A stretch of 63,610 nt of DNA from Actinomyces provencensis (GTDB lineage: Bacteria; Actinomycetota; Actinomycetes; Actinomycetales; Actinomycetaceae): NCBI RefSeq assembly GCF_900155435.1, contig NZ_LT700212.1:2598024-2661633 (forward strand), in the 5' to 3' direction. A program made the position numbers and the translations under genes. Positions within the stretch are counted from its first letter, which is position 1. Each line of letters opens with the position of its first letter. The notes under the pieces were generated by a model. The model searched no databases and was not told the origin of the DNA. It saw only the letters and a program-made list of their open reading frames with translations. Positions 34,801-46,445 of this stretch are shown here, piece after piece.

Positions 34801-37800
34801 CGGCCCCGTCCGAGATCCCGTAGGAGATGACGTAGCTCCCCTCCGCTCCCGGCGCCGTCACGACCAGGCGCCCGGAGCGGGCCGTGGCCTCCACTCCCGG
34901 GTCCTGGGACACGATGCGCTCCGTGTCCAGGGTGATGTCATCGCCGTCGGGATCGATGTCGTTGGACAGGACCGCCACCGACACCTTCGTGCCCGGGCGG
35001 ACCTGGGCGACGTCGGGGACGGCCACGGGCTTCTGGTTGGCACCCGCACTGGGGGCCACCCCGACACGCACCCGGCCGGTTGCCTGCTTGCCCAGTCGGT
35101 CCTCGACGACGTAGGTGAAGGCGTCGGTGCCCGAGGCCTCCTCGGAGGCGGTGTAGGTGAAGGAGGTCCCCTCGACCTCGACCGTGCCGAGTTTGGGGGC
35201 AGATCCCAGACCGACCAGGGTCACGGAGTCGCCCTCCGGGTCGATCCCGTCGAGGGGCACGGGGATCGTGACCGACTTCCCGGCGATGGTGCGCGCGGTG
35301 ATGTCCCGGGGACGCGGGGCGGTGTTGGTGTCCTCGTCCATCGCCACCACGGTGACGCGGACGGTGGCGGAGGCGACGTTGCCCATGGAGTCCCGCACGG
35401 TGTAGATGATCTTCCCGGAGCCTGCGCGTTCCCCCCCCGCGCACGCGCACCACGTTGTCCGAGAGGAAGACCGTGGCGAGGTCGGCGCCGATCTCGTGCT
35501 TCAGCTCGCTGTCGACGGTGAGCTTGAGTCCACCGGGCGAACGGTCATTGGAGAGCACGGACACCGCGGCCACATCGCCTTGGCGCACGACCAACTCGTC
35601 GTCGGTGAGCTCCGGGGGCTCCGTGCCCGTCAACGCGGGGGCGGGAATCACCGTGACGGACGCCTGGGCGGTGTCGAACCCGTTGGAGACAACGTAGGTG
35701 AAGGTCTCGGGGGCCGTCAGCCCGCGCGGTGCCGTGATCCTCGCGAGTTGGTGGTTCACGAGGGCGACCACCAGGGAGGACGAGGGTGGCACCGTCACCT
35801 GCTGGACGGTGAGCACGCCTCCCGTGGGGTCGGAGTCATTGGCGAGCAGGTCCACGAGGACCTGGCCCCCCTCGGGGAGGACCCCGAGGTCGTCCTCCGC
35901 GGTGGGGGGCGCCGAGGCGTCCGCATCGATGACGTCCACCCGGATGACACCAGGTGCTGTCGCGGGACCGTCGGTGACGACGTAGCCGAGGTAATAGGTG
36001 CCCGGGTCGCGTCCCTCCACGGTGACGGTGCCCAGGGTGCCGTCCATCTCGGCGGAGATCCCTGCCGGTGCGGTCTCGATCTGGACCAGGCGCAGGGTGT
36101 CACCGTTCGCGTCCGTGTCATTGGCCAGGGGTGAGATCGTGGAGGAGGATCCCGCCCTGACGACCAGGTGGTCCGTGTTGGCGACCGGGGGCTCGTTGCC
36201 GCTGTCCTTCACCGTGAGTGCGAGTGACCCTTCGCCGACGTCACGACCATCGGAGACGTTGAGGACCACCGAGTCCTTGCCGGCACCGTGACCGAGCTCC
36301 GTGAGTTCGACCGTCCCGTTCTCGCGGGACCTCGCCCCGATACCTTCGGGTGCCACGGCACTCTCCAGGTAGAAGGGGTCGCCGTCGGGGTCGTACCAGT
36401 TCGCGAGTGCGTTGACCGTCGCGGTGCGCCCCTGCCCCAGGGACACCGCGGGAACGACGGTCTGTACCGGGGCACCATTGACGTCGTCCCCGTGGACGCT
36501 CAGGGTGACCCGGGCGCGCGCGGTCCCTCCCCGTCCGTCGGAGACCTCGTACTCGAAGACGGAGGAACCCGTCATCGCGGCGTCCACCGTGATCTGCAGC
36601 GCGGCTCCGTCGCGCGCGACCCCGACCGTTCCCAACGAGGGTTGCGAGACGGGTGTGGCCGTCATGAAGTCACCGTCGGCGTCGGAGTCGTTCTGCAGGA
36701 CGGGCAGGATCGTCGTGCGACCGGCCCTCACCCCGAAGTCGTCGTCCGCCGCGACCGGTGGCGTGTTCTTCTCCGTGCGGTCCGGGAGGAGGATCTCCTG
36801 CGTCTCGTCGACGGAGTCCTCGTCGCTCTGGTTCTCACTCTCCAGCTGGGAGTCGATCTGGTCCCAGTTGTCCACTTGCAGCATGTCCAGATCGGGCAAC
36901 CACAGGCCCCCCGAGTCGATGTCGTTGAGCACGATCACGTCACGGTTGACCCGGAAGACCGCCTGCTCGGCGGTGGTGAGTGAGTCGACCTGCAGGGACA
37001 CGTCATCCGTGTCCGAGGCGCAGTCGCGCAGGAACGCACCCGTCCCTGCCCATGCCCCATAGGCGCATCCGCGGTGGAATGCCGGCCTGGAGGGGTTGCC
37101 CGGCCCACCTTCGGCCGGCACCACCGTGGCCTCTCCACCCTTGAGGGGGACGAGCAGCAACGCTGAGTCGGAAGCGAGGACCACCGAGTCGGACTCCGGC
37201 CCCGACTCCTGCAGGGTGAGGTCCTCGCCCTCGAGCACCTGGATCCCTCCCCCGGGGAGGTACACCGTGGAGGTGTTGCGGTCCAGCACCACGGGATCCG
37301 ACCCGACCGATGCGATCTGGAGCGTGTCGTCCGCACCGACACCCTCCAGATCACTGCTGTCGACGTCGTGCGTGGATCCCTTGGGGACAATGCTGGTGAC
37401 TCGTCCTGCCTTCGCCGAGACTGCATGGACCGAACCGTCGAGACCCACAGTCGCCAGGGCTCCGGGCATGTCCGTGATGTCCGGGTCGACCTCGTCGGGC
37501 AGGAAGCCCGCGTACGAGTCGGCGGGAAGTGCCCAGACCCGCCCCGTGGCACCATCGGACACTGCGACCGTGCCCGCGTCGACCGTGGTGGCCAGACCCG
37601 TGAAGTCACCCGGGGCCTGCAGCGCGGTGTTCGCGACGTCGACGGGCGTCAGTGTGGATGCCTCGGCGTCAGCGACGAAGACCTTCTCGCCGTCCTGGAA
37701 GACATTGAAGGCCTCGGAGGCCGCGCGCAGCCCGGAATCAAGCTGGCGTGCCGGATAGTTGAGGTGCGCTACCAGACGCAACGCGCCATTCGTGACCCAG

Positions 37801-37931
37801 ACACCGCCGTCGTTGAGATCGACCTCGGTCGTGCGCACACCGGGGCTCACCAGGGCAGCGATGCAGACGGACACGGTCGCCAAGGTGGCGACGGTTCCGC
37901 GCATGCGGCGTCTGAGAATCCGGGTGTTCAT
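31862..37931 (-). CDS. Giant Ig-like/FN3 repeat surface protein, reading frame broken at a run of eight Gs
   Basis: Restored by one base, the gene encodes about 2,022 residues. An Arg-rich signal or anchor (residues 1-40) precedes an N-terminal region with propeller-like strands (about 45-400). Next are many tandem cadherin/Ig-like repeats of the NDSDADGD / NDIDPDGDD type (about 430-1450). Then come at least four FN3 domains (about 1455-1835) and a C-terminal Cys-containing domain. No sortase motif or C-terminal helix is seen. The 5' part reads openly from ATG 37931 (AGGAAGG upstream) through VVRVRG. The 3' part reads on from ERAGSGKIIYTVRDSMGN to 31862. Between them lies G8 (minus strand), where G7 would keep frame. 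Without slippage the product stops at 34938, at about 997 residues. The gene leads the MoxR-to-WXG100 operon and is its likely surface-exposed component. Sequence error cannot be excluded. Confidence 0.8.
35431..35438 (-). repeat. Homopolymer tract (G8 on the coding strand) at the frame break of the giant gene
   Basis: Eight consecutive Cs on the plus strand are G8 in the direction of the gene. Upstream the frame is GTG-CGC-GGG. With seven Gs the frame continues GGG-GAA-CGC into the downstream coding sequence; with eight it shifts and meets a stop at 34938. Such tracts are prone to slippage in replication and to miscounting in sequencing. Confidence 0.85.
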
Positions 37932-38282
37932 CCGTGCACACCTTCCTGATGGGAACCTGCGCAGAGCCTGTCGACTCCATGACAGGGAAGGCCATCGGGA
38001 TTGTTGCACATGTCAACCTCGATGCCTCTGCGTCCGTCACCTCCAGAGACCAGAAATCGGAGGGAAATGGATTGATTTGGGCGACATCTGGTCCGAGTAC
38101 AACTTGTGAGACGGGAGTCTCAGTTGATGGATCCTCCCCGCCTTCGGACATGACAGGCATCATCCGTGGTGTCGTGAGCCCTTTCCTCGGCAGCCGTCCG
38201 GACACCAGCCGGTCCCCCTGTGGACACCGGGACCCACGCCGCAACGCGATCATCGCTCGGTCCCGCCGGTCGCACGCCCTGG
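37932..38282. other. Upstream region of the secretion operon, no gene
   Basis: The 351 bases before the giant gene are less GC-rich than the rest of the window. A TTGACA hexamer reading toward the operon lies at 38016-38011, about 80 bases before the start codon, but without a good -10 at the normal spacing. A small hairpin (TGAGAC-GGGA-GTCTCA) lies at 38107-38122 and could end transcription from the lipoprotein gene. No copy of the AATGGGGA palindrome was found here, and no coding sequence is supported. Confidence 0.5.
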
Positions 38283-39320
38283 TCATCCGCCGTCGGGTTG
38301 TCGACTGCTGAGCAGGGTTGCCGTGTCCGCGAGCGGCACGCGCAAGGAGTCGGTCCCACCGATCCCAAAAACACCGACGGCGTAGAAGTAGTCGCCCGGC
38401 ATGAAGACGAGCGCGTCCAAGCGGTCCGCTGCAATCACCGTGGGCACGCCGTGGATCGTCTCGCAGACCGCCTGCAACTCCCCGAGATAGGGGTCGACGG
38501 AGGATGCCGCATTGCAGGCATTCGTTGCAGCGGCTTCTTGATCCGGCGCTGCCCACTGTGTGTCCGCCGCCCACCCGAACATACCCGTTGAACTGTACGA
38601 CGTGACCTGAACCTGTACATGCTCCGTTGCGATTGTCGAGTAGGCGCACCCCGTCTGGTCATCCCCCGCCGGCTCGACCGTTTCGAAGGTGTATCCACTC
38701 GACTGCCACACTTCATTCACCTCTTCGAGCGACAGTAGGCACGCGTCTTCCCAGTTCAGCGACACTTTGCCCTTGATCGAGGCTTCCGTTCCCGGATGCC
38801 CGTCAAATGATCCGGTCAGGACGACCAGAGCATCGCCACCAAAGTCCCCTGTCCAGTTCGGATCTCCTGCGGCGAAGGATGCGATCGTGACACTCGTACC
38901 GCCTCCGGAGTAGCTCCGGCCGTCCGGAGCTATTGCGTAGCCGGCGTCCGAGAATGCTCCGCCCACGGTGTCCACGAAGCTCTCGTCGTAGTCGGCCCAG
39001 AAGACGTAGAACGAGGTGGATCCGACAGAGGACCAGTCAGAAGTGAGGACACACGCCGGCTCTCCCGGCAGTTTGACTGAGATCGACTTCTCTATTGCGG
39101 AGACGTCGTCCTCCACGACGTTGTCACCATTGCTCCTGAACCCTTCGAGGGTGCTCTCAGGACATTGCGCGTGTCGATCGACGGCGCTGACGAGCGGATC
39201 CCCGGCTGTATGACCGGAGTTGTCAGCTTGACCATCCACTCCCTGAGTGCATGCAGTTAGCGAGAACAACCCGATGGCCAACGTGGCGAACACGGTCGGA
39301 GCGCTTCCTCGACGACTCAT
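38283..39320 (-). CDS. Secreted lipoprotein, unknown function
   Basis: A 345-residue protein with a lipoprotein signal peptide (positively charged start, hydrophobic core FATLAIGLFS, lipobox LTAC with Cys24). The mature part is acidic and rich in Ser/Thr/Gly/Asp, with several cysteines (such as at QCPES, PACVL, DACLLS, TGCAYS, NACN, AVCET) that could form disulfides. No known family was recognised. It follows two small genes with an 11-base gap and may be co-transcribed with them. Its GC content is visibly lower than that of core genes, which hints at acquired DNA. It lies upstream of the secretion operon on the same strand, but a functional link is not shown. Confidence 0.78.
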   Translation of the reverse strand: MSRRGSAPTVFATLAIGLFSLTACTQGVDGQADNSGHTAGDPLVSAVDRHAQCPESTLEGFRSNGDNVVEDDVSAIEKSISVKLPGEPACVLTSDWSSVGSTSFYVFWADYDESFVDTVGGAFSDAGYAIAPDGRSYSGGGTSVTIASFAAGDPNWTGDFGGDALVVLTGSFDGHPGTEASIKGKVSLNWEDACLLSLEEVNEVWQSSGYTFETVEPAGDDQTGCAYSTIATEHVQVQVTSYSSTGMFGWAADTQWAAPDQEAAATNACNAASSVDPYLGELQAVCETIHGVPTVIAADRLDALVFMPGDYFYAVGVFGIGGTDSLRVPLADTATLLSSRQPDGG

Positions 39321-39331
39321 CGGACAGTTCT

Positions 39332-39652
39332 TCAGTCCCGGCCAGGGATGGGCGCGGTCGCAGGAGGAACATCGCGGTCGTCAGGGGTGACCACGGCAGG
39401 GACACCGGTATGGCCAACTCCGTGGTCGCGTCGTTGCTGCTCGCCGCGCAAGGTCTCGGCGAGTTCGTGTGTGGAGGAGTCCTCCTCGGATTTTGCGAGC
39501 AGGCGTGCACCCCCGGCAATGACCAACCCGAGGACCATCACCACGATGGGGCCGACGATGACGTCTGAAGGAGTCGAGTACCAGTAGACCAATCCGATGC
39601 CCACAATCACCGCGCCGACGATCTCTGCGACCCGGCGCGCATCCGCACTCAT
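39332..39652 (-). CDS. Small membrane protein, unknown function
   Basis: A 106-residue protein with two adjacent hydrophobic segments (about 8-26 and 30-52; VGAVIVGIGLVYWY and VIVGPIVVMVLGLVIAGGA), followed by a charged cytoplasmic tail rich in Glu, Arg and Asp. No family was recognised. Its ATG overlaps the stop of the preceding gene (ATGA), so the two are translationally coupled. The following lipoprotein gene starts 11 bases later. Confidence 0.65.
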   Translation of the reverse strand: MSADARRVAEIVGAVIVGIGLVYWYSTPSDVIVGPIVVMVLGLVIAGGARLLAKSEEDSSTHELAETLRGEQQRRDHGVGHTGVPAVVTPDDRDVPPATAPIPGRD

Positions 39653-40059
39653 GCCGTCACCGTGTCACGTTCGATGACGGCACTTCGCGCACTCGGGTCA
39701 GCCGCAGCGAAGACCTCCTGGAGCGCGTTCATGAACCGGCGGTACTCTCCGTAGCCTTCGATGGTCTTGGGACCCACGGGGATGAAGTAGAGGTAGGTCA
39801 TCTGGCTCGTCTTGTAGTCCAACAGACTCGTCGTCAGGCGGGTGCGGTTTTCGAACTGAGTGGCCGTGACGTCGAAGTGCAGCAATGGGAAGCCGAAGGC
39901 GTTCTTGAGGACGACGACGATGCGCTTCCCGTCCTGCTCATCCAGGACGAGGCCCTTCCTGGTCGCGAGCGTCTGTCGCACCAGTTCCAGCGCTCTGTCC
40001 TGGCTCAGCGCTGTGTCGATCTCAATGTGGGACCTGTGGTACTTGTGTTCTTTCGCCAT
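39649..40059 (-). CDS. Small cytoplasmic protein, unknown function
   Basis: A 136-residue soluble protein starting MAKEHKYHRSHIEIDTALSQ. An alternating pattern of helices and strands (RIVVVLKNAFGFPLLHFDVT, then TRLTTSLLDYKTSQMTYLYF) resembles a small alpha/beta fold, perhaps of the type that binds lipids or acts as an SRPBCC-like module, but this is weak. No motif identifies it. It is the first gene of a three-gene set (membrane protein, then lipoprotein) on the minus strand, with a four-base overlap to the next gene. Confidence 0.65.
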   Translation of the reverse strand: MAKEHKYHRSHIEIDTALSQDRALELVRQTLATRKGLVLDEQDGKRIVVVLKNAFGFPLLHFDVTATQFENRTRLTTSLLDYKTSQMTYLYFIPVGPKTIEGYGEYRRFMNALQEVFAAADPSARSAVIERDTVTA

Positions 40060-40368
40060 GGTCGGCTCTCTCTGTGAGGATGGACGAACCGAGGATCCTG
40101 CCGAACCGGAACCATGACAGACCCTCGGGTCGACTCGAGCCTAGGTCTGGCTCGCTGCCCGAAACGAGTGCAAGAATTCGTACACCCTGTCCACCCTGAT
40201 TCGTTCCTTTGGGTGGAAGGATCAGAGGTACCCGTCTCCCTGCTCTGCTCGCACCTCGTCCGATGACGATGCGGCGGGACTCCCCGGATTGCGCACGTTC
40301 ACAGACACGCGGTCACCCCGACACCCCCACACCCCAGGCCGACTCACCCGTCGCCCGACCCATCTCGC
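40060..40368. other. 309-base gap with no recognised gene
   Basis: The region holds the 3' flank of dnaB and the 5' flank of the small cytoplasmic gene. A run near 40165-40205 is relatively AT-rich and may contain the promoter of the small-gene operon, but no clear -10/-35 pair was identified. No hairpin terminator for dnaB stands out. Confidence 0.5.
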
Positions 40369-41733
40369 TCACGACGCCTGGGCCACACCCCCGGGCTCGT
40401 CGCGGTTCGTGTAGTTCGCGAAGCGGGCCATGTGCCCCTGGAAGAGGGTCTTGATGGTGGCGGTCTCACCGTTGCGGTGCTTGGCCACGATGATGTCGGC
40501 CTCGCCGGGGCGTTCCTCGGAGTTGTAGTACTCGGGGCGGTGCAGCAGCATGATGACGTCGGCGTCCTGCTCCAACGACCCGGACTCACGCAGGTCGGCC
40601 ATCATCGGCTTCTTGTCGGTACGGGACTCGGGACCACGGTTCAGCTGGGCCACGGCCACCACCGGCACCTCGATCTCCTTCGCCAGCAGCTTGAGCTGAC
40701 GGGAGAACTCCGAGACCTCCTGCTGGCGTGACTCCACCTGGCGTCCGGACGTCATCAGCTGCAGGTAGTCGACCACCACCAGCCCCAGGTCGTGCTGCTG
40801 CTTGAGGCGGCGGCACTTGGCGCGGATCTCGGTCATCGCCATGTTCGGGGAGTCGTCGATGAACAGGGGCGCCTCGGACACGCGCGAGGTCGTCTCGGAG
40901 ACCTTGCGCCAGTCCTGGCTGGTCATGTCACCGGCACGCATCTTGGACAGGAACACCCCCGACTCCGCGGAGAGCAGGCGCATGGCGATCTCGGAGCGCG
41001 ACATCTCGAGGGAGAAGATCACGGCGGTCGTGGAGTTGTGGATGGCCGCGGAGCGGCAGAAGTCCAACGCCAGGGTCGACTTGCCCATGGCGGGGCGCGC
41101 CGCGACGATGATCATCTGTCCGGGGTGCATCCCCTGGGTGAGGCGGTCTAGGTCCGCGAACCCGGTGGGCACGCCGTGGAGCTTGTCCTTGTTGCGTTCG
41201 ATCTCCTCGAGCTCGTCGAGGATCCCCTCGGAGATCTCACTCATGGGCACGTAGTCGACCGTGGCGCGTCGCTCGGCCACCGCGTAGATCTCCTGGGAGG
41301 CCTGGTCGACGATCTGGTCGACATCACCGCCGGAGTCCGCGTAGCCCAGCTGCACGATGCGCGTGCCCGCCGAGACCAGCCGGCGCAGCAGGGAGCGCTC
41401 ACGCACGATGCGCGCGTAGTACCCGGCATTGGCCGCGGTGGGCACCGAGGCGATGAGGGAGTGCAGGTAGGCGGCCCCGCCCACCCGCTGGAGTTCACCC
41501 TGGCGTTGCAGTTCACCCGCCACGGTCACGGCGTCCGCGGGTTCGCCGCGGCCCGAGAGGTCGACGATGACGTCGTGGATGGTCTCGTGGGCGGGCCGGT
41601 AGTAGTCCGCCCCGCGGATCTCCTCGGTGACGTCGTTGATGGCCTCGCGTGACAGCATCATCGACCCGAGCACGGACATCTCGGCCTCGATGTCCTGGGG
41701 CGGGGTGCGGTCGTAGTCGGGGTCCGGGGCCAT
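40369..41733 (-). CDS. dnaB: Replicative DNA helicase DnaB
   Basis: A 454-residue replicative helicase, the normal length without an intein. The N-terminal domain (about 12-155; PPQDIEAEMSVLGSMMLS, then YYRPAHETIHDVI) binds primase and supports hexamer formation. The C-terminal RecA-like motor (about 185-454) has LDRLTQGMHPGQMIIVAARP, Walker A ARPAMGKST (about 212-220), Walker B LVVVDYLQLM, and the loop ESGSLEQDADVIMLLHR. ATG at 41733 was chosen on a GAGGAGG ribosome binding site and the family's short N-terminus. It lies near rpsF-ssb-rpsR-rplI as in many actinobacteria, though here separated by the MATE and guaB1 genes and on the opposite strand. Its upstream region contains a DnaA-box cluster. 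Confidence 0.97.
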   Translation of the reverse strand: MAPDPDYDRTPPQDIEAEMSVLGSMMLSREAINDVTEEIRGADYYRPAHETIHDVIVDLSGRGEPADAVTVAGELQRQGELQRVGGAAYLHSLIASVPTAANAGYYARIVRERSLLRRLVSAGTRIVQLGYADSGGDVDQIVDQASQEIYAVAERRATVDYVPMSEISEGILDELEEIERNKDKLHGVPTGFADLDRLTQGMHPGQMIIVAARPAMGKSTLALDFCRSAAIHNSTTAVIFSLEMSRSEIAMRLLSAESGVFLSKMRAGDMTSQDWRKVSETTSRVSEAPLFIDDSPNMAMTEIRAKCRRLKQQHDLGLVVVDYLQLMTSGRQVESRQQEVSEFSRQLKLLAKEIEVPVVAVAQLNRGPESRTDKKPMMADLRESGSLEQDADVIMLLHRPEYYNSEERPGEADIIVAKHRNGETATIKTLFQGHMARFANYTNRDEPGGVAQAS

Positions 41734-41925
41734 CGGTTCGTGTCCTCCTCGGGTCGATGGGTCTGCGGGTCGCGTGGCACGGGCGCCGGGGTGGCGCCCC
41801 GTGGTCCGTCCCCATTGACGAGGGCGGCCCGCACTGCGCTGCCGGAGGGGTCCCCACCGCGGGTACCGATCCGTTCGCGCACACGTGAGCGTAGACGCTC
41901 CCATGCGCATCTCCGCCACCCTCGA

Positions 41926-42098
41926 TGTGGACTGCATGTGGACAAGGTGTGGATGGAACGGCGCGTCGTGCACAATGCCTGTGGACAGGGGTGGGGACGC
42001 CCGGACCACCGGGAATGCACCGGAACGTCGGGAACCGCGGAATCCCGCCGCGGCGGTCAGGGTAGTTGTCCACAGACCTGTCAACAGAGTGTGGACAA
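41926..42098. promoter_or_regulatory. Cluster of DnaA boxes between dnaB and the MATE gene
   Basis: Three perfect copies of the actinobacterial DnaA box TTGTCCACA are present: 41937-41945 (reverse), 42066-42074 (forward) and 42090-42098 (reverse). Further near-matches are TGTGGACAG at 41980-41988 (8/9), TGTGGACTG at 41926-41934 and TGTGGATGG at 41948-41956 (7/9 each), and CTGTCAACA at 42078-42086 (7/9). The first three are spaced exactly 11 bases apart, so they would lie on one face of the helix. The stretch lies between dnaB (starts 41733) and the MATE gene (starts 42117). No AT-rich unwinding region is obvious. Confidence 0.7.
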
Positions 42099-42116
42099 AG
42101 AGTTGGGGACGGATCA

Positions 42117-45277
<3,161 letters not shown>

Positions 45278-45426
45278 CCGGGCCGGAGCCGGTGCTGGGC
45301 GCACGGCAGCCCGCGGCATCCCGGCTCGCGCTCCCCGTCCGGACACCCGGGACCCGGTGACCGGCCACCCGTCGCGGTGCGTGCACCGGCGGGCCGATCG
45401 GCCAGACCTACCGCCCGGCTGACTAG

Positions 45427-45498
45427 CCCACGAGCCCACGAGCCCACGAGCCCACGAGCCCACGAGCCCACGAGCCCACGAGCCCACGAGCCCACGAC
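45427..45498. repeat. Tandem repeat, nine copies of an 8-bp unit
   Basis: Eight perfect copies of CCCACGAG and a ninth (CCCACGAC) run head to tail through 45427-45498. The location is non-coding, 150 bases after guaB1. Such short tandem arrays usually vary in copy number between strains. Confidence 0.97.
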
Positions 45499-45608
45499 AG
45501 ACAATGCGCCCCGCCCGCGCCACCGACCTCCATACGCGCGAACATCGCCGCAGATCAGAGCCATCGGTCGGGAACGCGCCCAACCCGTGGCAGGCACATT
45601 GTCTGCCG
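45495..45608. repeat. Inverted-repeat-ended unit 1 (MITE-like)
   Basis: The unit begins CGACAGACAATGCG and ends CACATTGTCTGCCG, which pair with 12 of 14 matches, giving 114 bp. An internal motif, CGCAGATCAGAG, lies 54 bases from the left end. Unit 2 has the related CGCAGGTCAGAG at 55 bases, so the two units are probably diverged copies of one element. No transposase is encoded. Confidence 0.6.
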
Positions 45609-45651
45609 TGCTGCCCTGCGCACCGCCAAACGGCTCCCTCCGAGCGACCGA

Positions 45652-45766
45652 CGACAGACAATGTGTTCGGTCCGATGCGGCAACCCCGGCACCCGGAGCC
45701 CGTTGACGCAGGTCAGAGGGCAGGGTCGGCTCCGCCCTCCTCCCCCGCACGGCACATTGTCTGTCG
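45652..45766. repeat. Inverted-repeat-ended unit 2 (MITE-like)
   Basis: The unit is 115 bp with perfect 14-bp terminal inverted repeats, CGACAGACAATGTG and CACATTGTCTGTCG. It shares ends, length and an internal motif with unit 1, 157 bases away. It could be a miniature mobile element or a structured intergenic repeat. Confidence 0.6.
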
Positions 45767-45987
45767 CGCCGCCCCACTGCCCTGCGCCCCCACTGCCCCG
45801 CTGCCCAGCGCCGGGACCGGGACCGGGACCGGTGACGGTGACGGGTCGGAAGCCCCGCGGAACCACGACCGGCCGGAGCCGGTGTCCGGGGTGGGCCGGA
45901 ACCCGCGGACGGGTCACCTCGACCGGTGTGTCCCACACAACCTCCACAGTCCCACGGGGCGGGTGGCACGCCCACCCGACCCACGAC

Positions 45988-45993
45988 TAGAGT
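45988..45993 (+). promoter_or_regulatory. Candidate -10 element of the rpsF operon
   Basis: The hexamer TAGAGT in the context ACTAGAGTGG matches the one before the NUDIX gene (CTAGAGTGG at 57420-57428). It lies about 109 bases before the rpsF start, implying a leader long enough for regulation. No clear -35 is visible. Confidence 0.4.
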
Positions 45994-46053
45994 GGACAGG
46001 CGGACTGCCCCGCACCCGACCCGGGTGGGGACGGACCGCCGCAACACCCTCCT

Positions 46054-46072
46054 GTCACGGAAGGACCGTGAC
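46054..46072 (+). promoter_or_regulatory. Hairpin in the rpsF leader
   Basis: GTCACGG-AAGGA-CCGTGAC forms a 7-bp stem with a 5-base loop, about 30 bases before the GTG start and just before the ribosome binding site. rpsF leaders in many bacteria bind S6:S18 for autoregulation. Whether this hairpin is that structure cannot be decided by eye. Confidence 0.35.
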
Positions 46073-46101
46073 CGCAGAGACCATAGGAGGTGGGTACCCT
46101 C

Positions 46102-46392
46102 GTGCGTGCCTACGAACTGATGGTGATCCTCGATCCCGAGATCGACGAGCGCACCGTCGCCCCTTCGATGGAGAAGTACCTGCAGCAGGTGACCGCTGCC
46201 AAGGGCTCCGTCGAGAAGGTCGACATCTGGGGCAAGCGTCGTCTTGCCTATGACATCAACAAGCGTTCCGAGGGGATCTACGTCGTCATCGACATGACGA
46301 CGACCCCCGACGTCGCCCTGGAGATCACGCGCCAGATGAACCTCAACGAGGCCATCCTGCGCACCAAGCTCCAGCGTCCCGACAGCCACTGA
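46102..46392 (+). CDS. rpsF: 30S ribosomal protein bS6
   Basis: A 96-residue ribosomal protein S6, the family's normal length, which pairs with S18 on the 30S platform. The sequence starts [20 protein letters not shown] and contains [20 protein letters not shown], both characteristic. GTG at 46102 was chosen because AGGAGG lies about ten bases upstream and the protein should begin at the first beta strand. It is the first gene of the rpsF-ssb-rpsR-rplI operon, followed by ssb after 53 bases. A leader of about 100 bases with a hairpin may allow feedback control. Confidence 0.97.
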   Translation: MRAYELMVILDPEIDERTVAPSMEKYLQQVTAAKGSVEKVDIWGKRRLAYDINKRSEGIYVVIDMTTTPDVALEITRQMNLNEAILRTKLQRPDSH

Positions 46393-46445
46393 CCAACCCC
46401 GCCCGGCCACCGCGCCGGAGCACCCACCCACACCGAGGAGCCGAC

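Larger units (their letters stand above)
45278..46101. other. Repeat-rich gap before rpsF
   Basis: This 824-base gap holds the 8-bp tandem array, two 115-bp inverted-repeat-ended units and the rpsF promoter/leader. Open frames crossing it have unnatural composition and no recognisable protein. Nothing else identifiable was seen between 45278 and 45426 or between 45767 and 45980. Confidence 0.7.

Noticed and set aside
14138-37931. Classification as a canonical ESX (mycobacterial) type VII system
   Set aside because: No EccB, EccD, EccE or mycosin genes are present and the ATPase carries YukD-like and FHA domains, closer to EssC-like proteins.
37934-38311. Small plus-strand gene upstream of the giant gene
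   Set aside because: No ribosome binding site, no natural composition in its second half, and it overlaps the probable promoter region of the operon and the end of the lipoprotein gene.
41807-41818. Fifth copy of the AATGGGGA operator (TCCCCATTGACG)
   Set aside because: Only one arm is present; the matching ATGGGGA arm is missing at the proper distance.
41734-42116. Chromosomal replication origin
   Set aside because: DnaA boxes are present, but dnaA, dnaN, rpmH and an AT-rich unwinding element are absent; recorded only as a DnaA-box cluster.
45427-45498. Possible CRISPR array
   Set aside because: The unit is only 8 bp with no spacers and no cas genes nearby; it is a simple tandem repeat.
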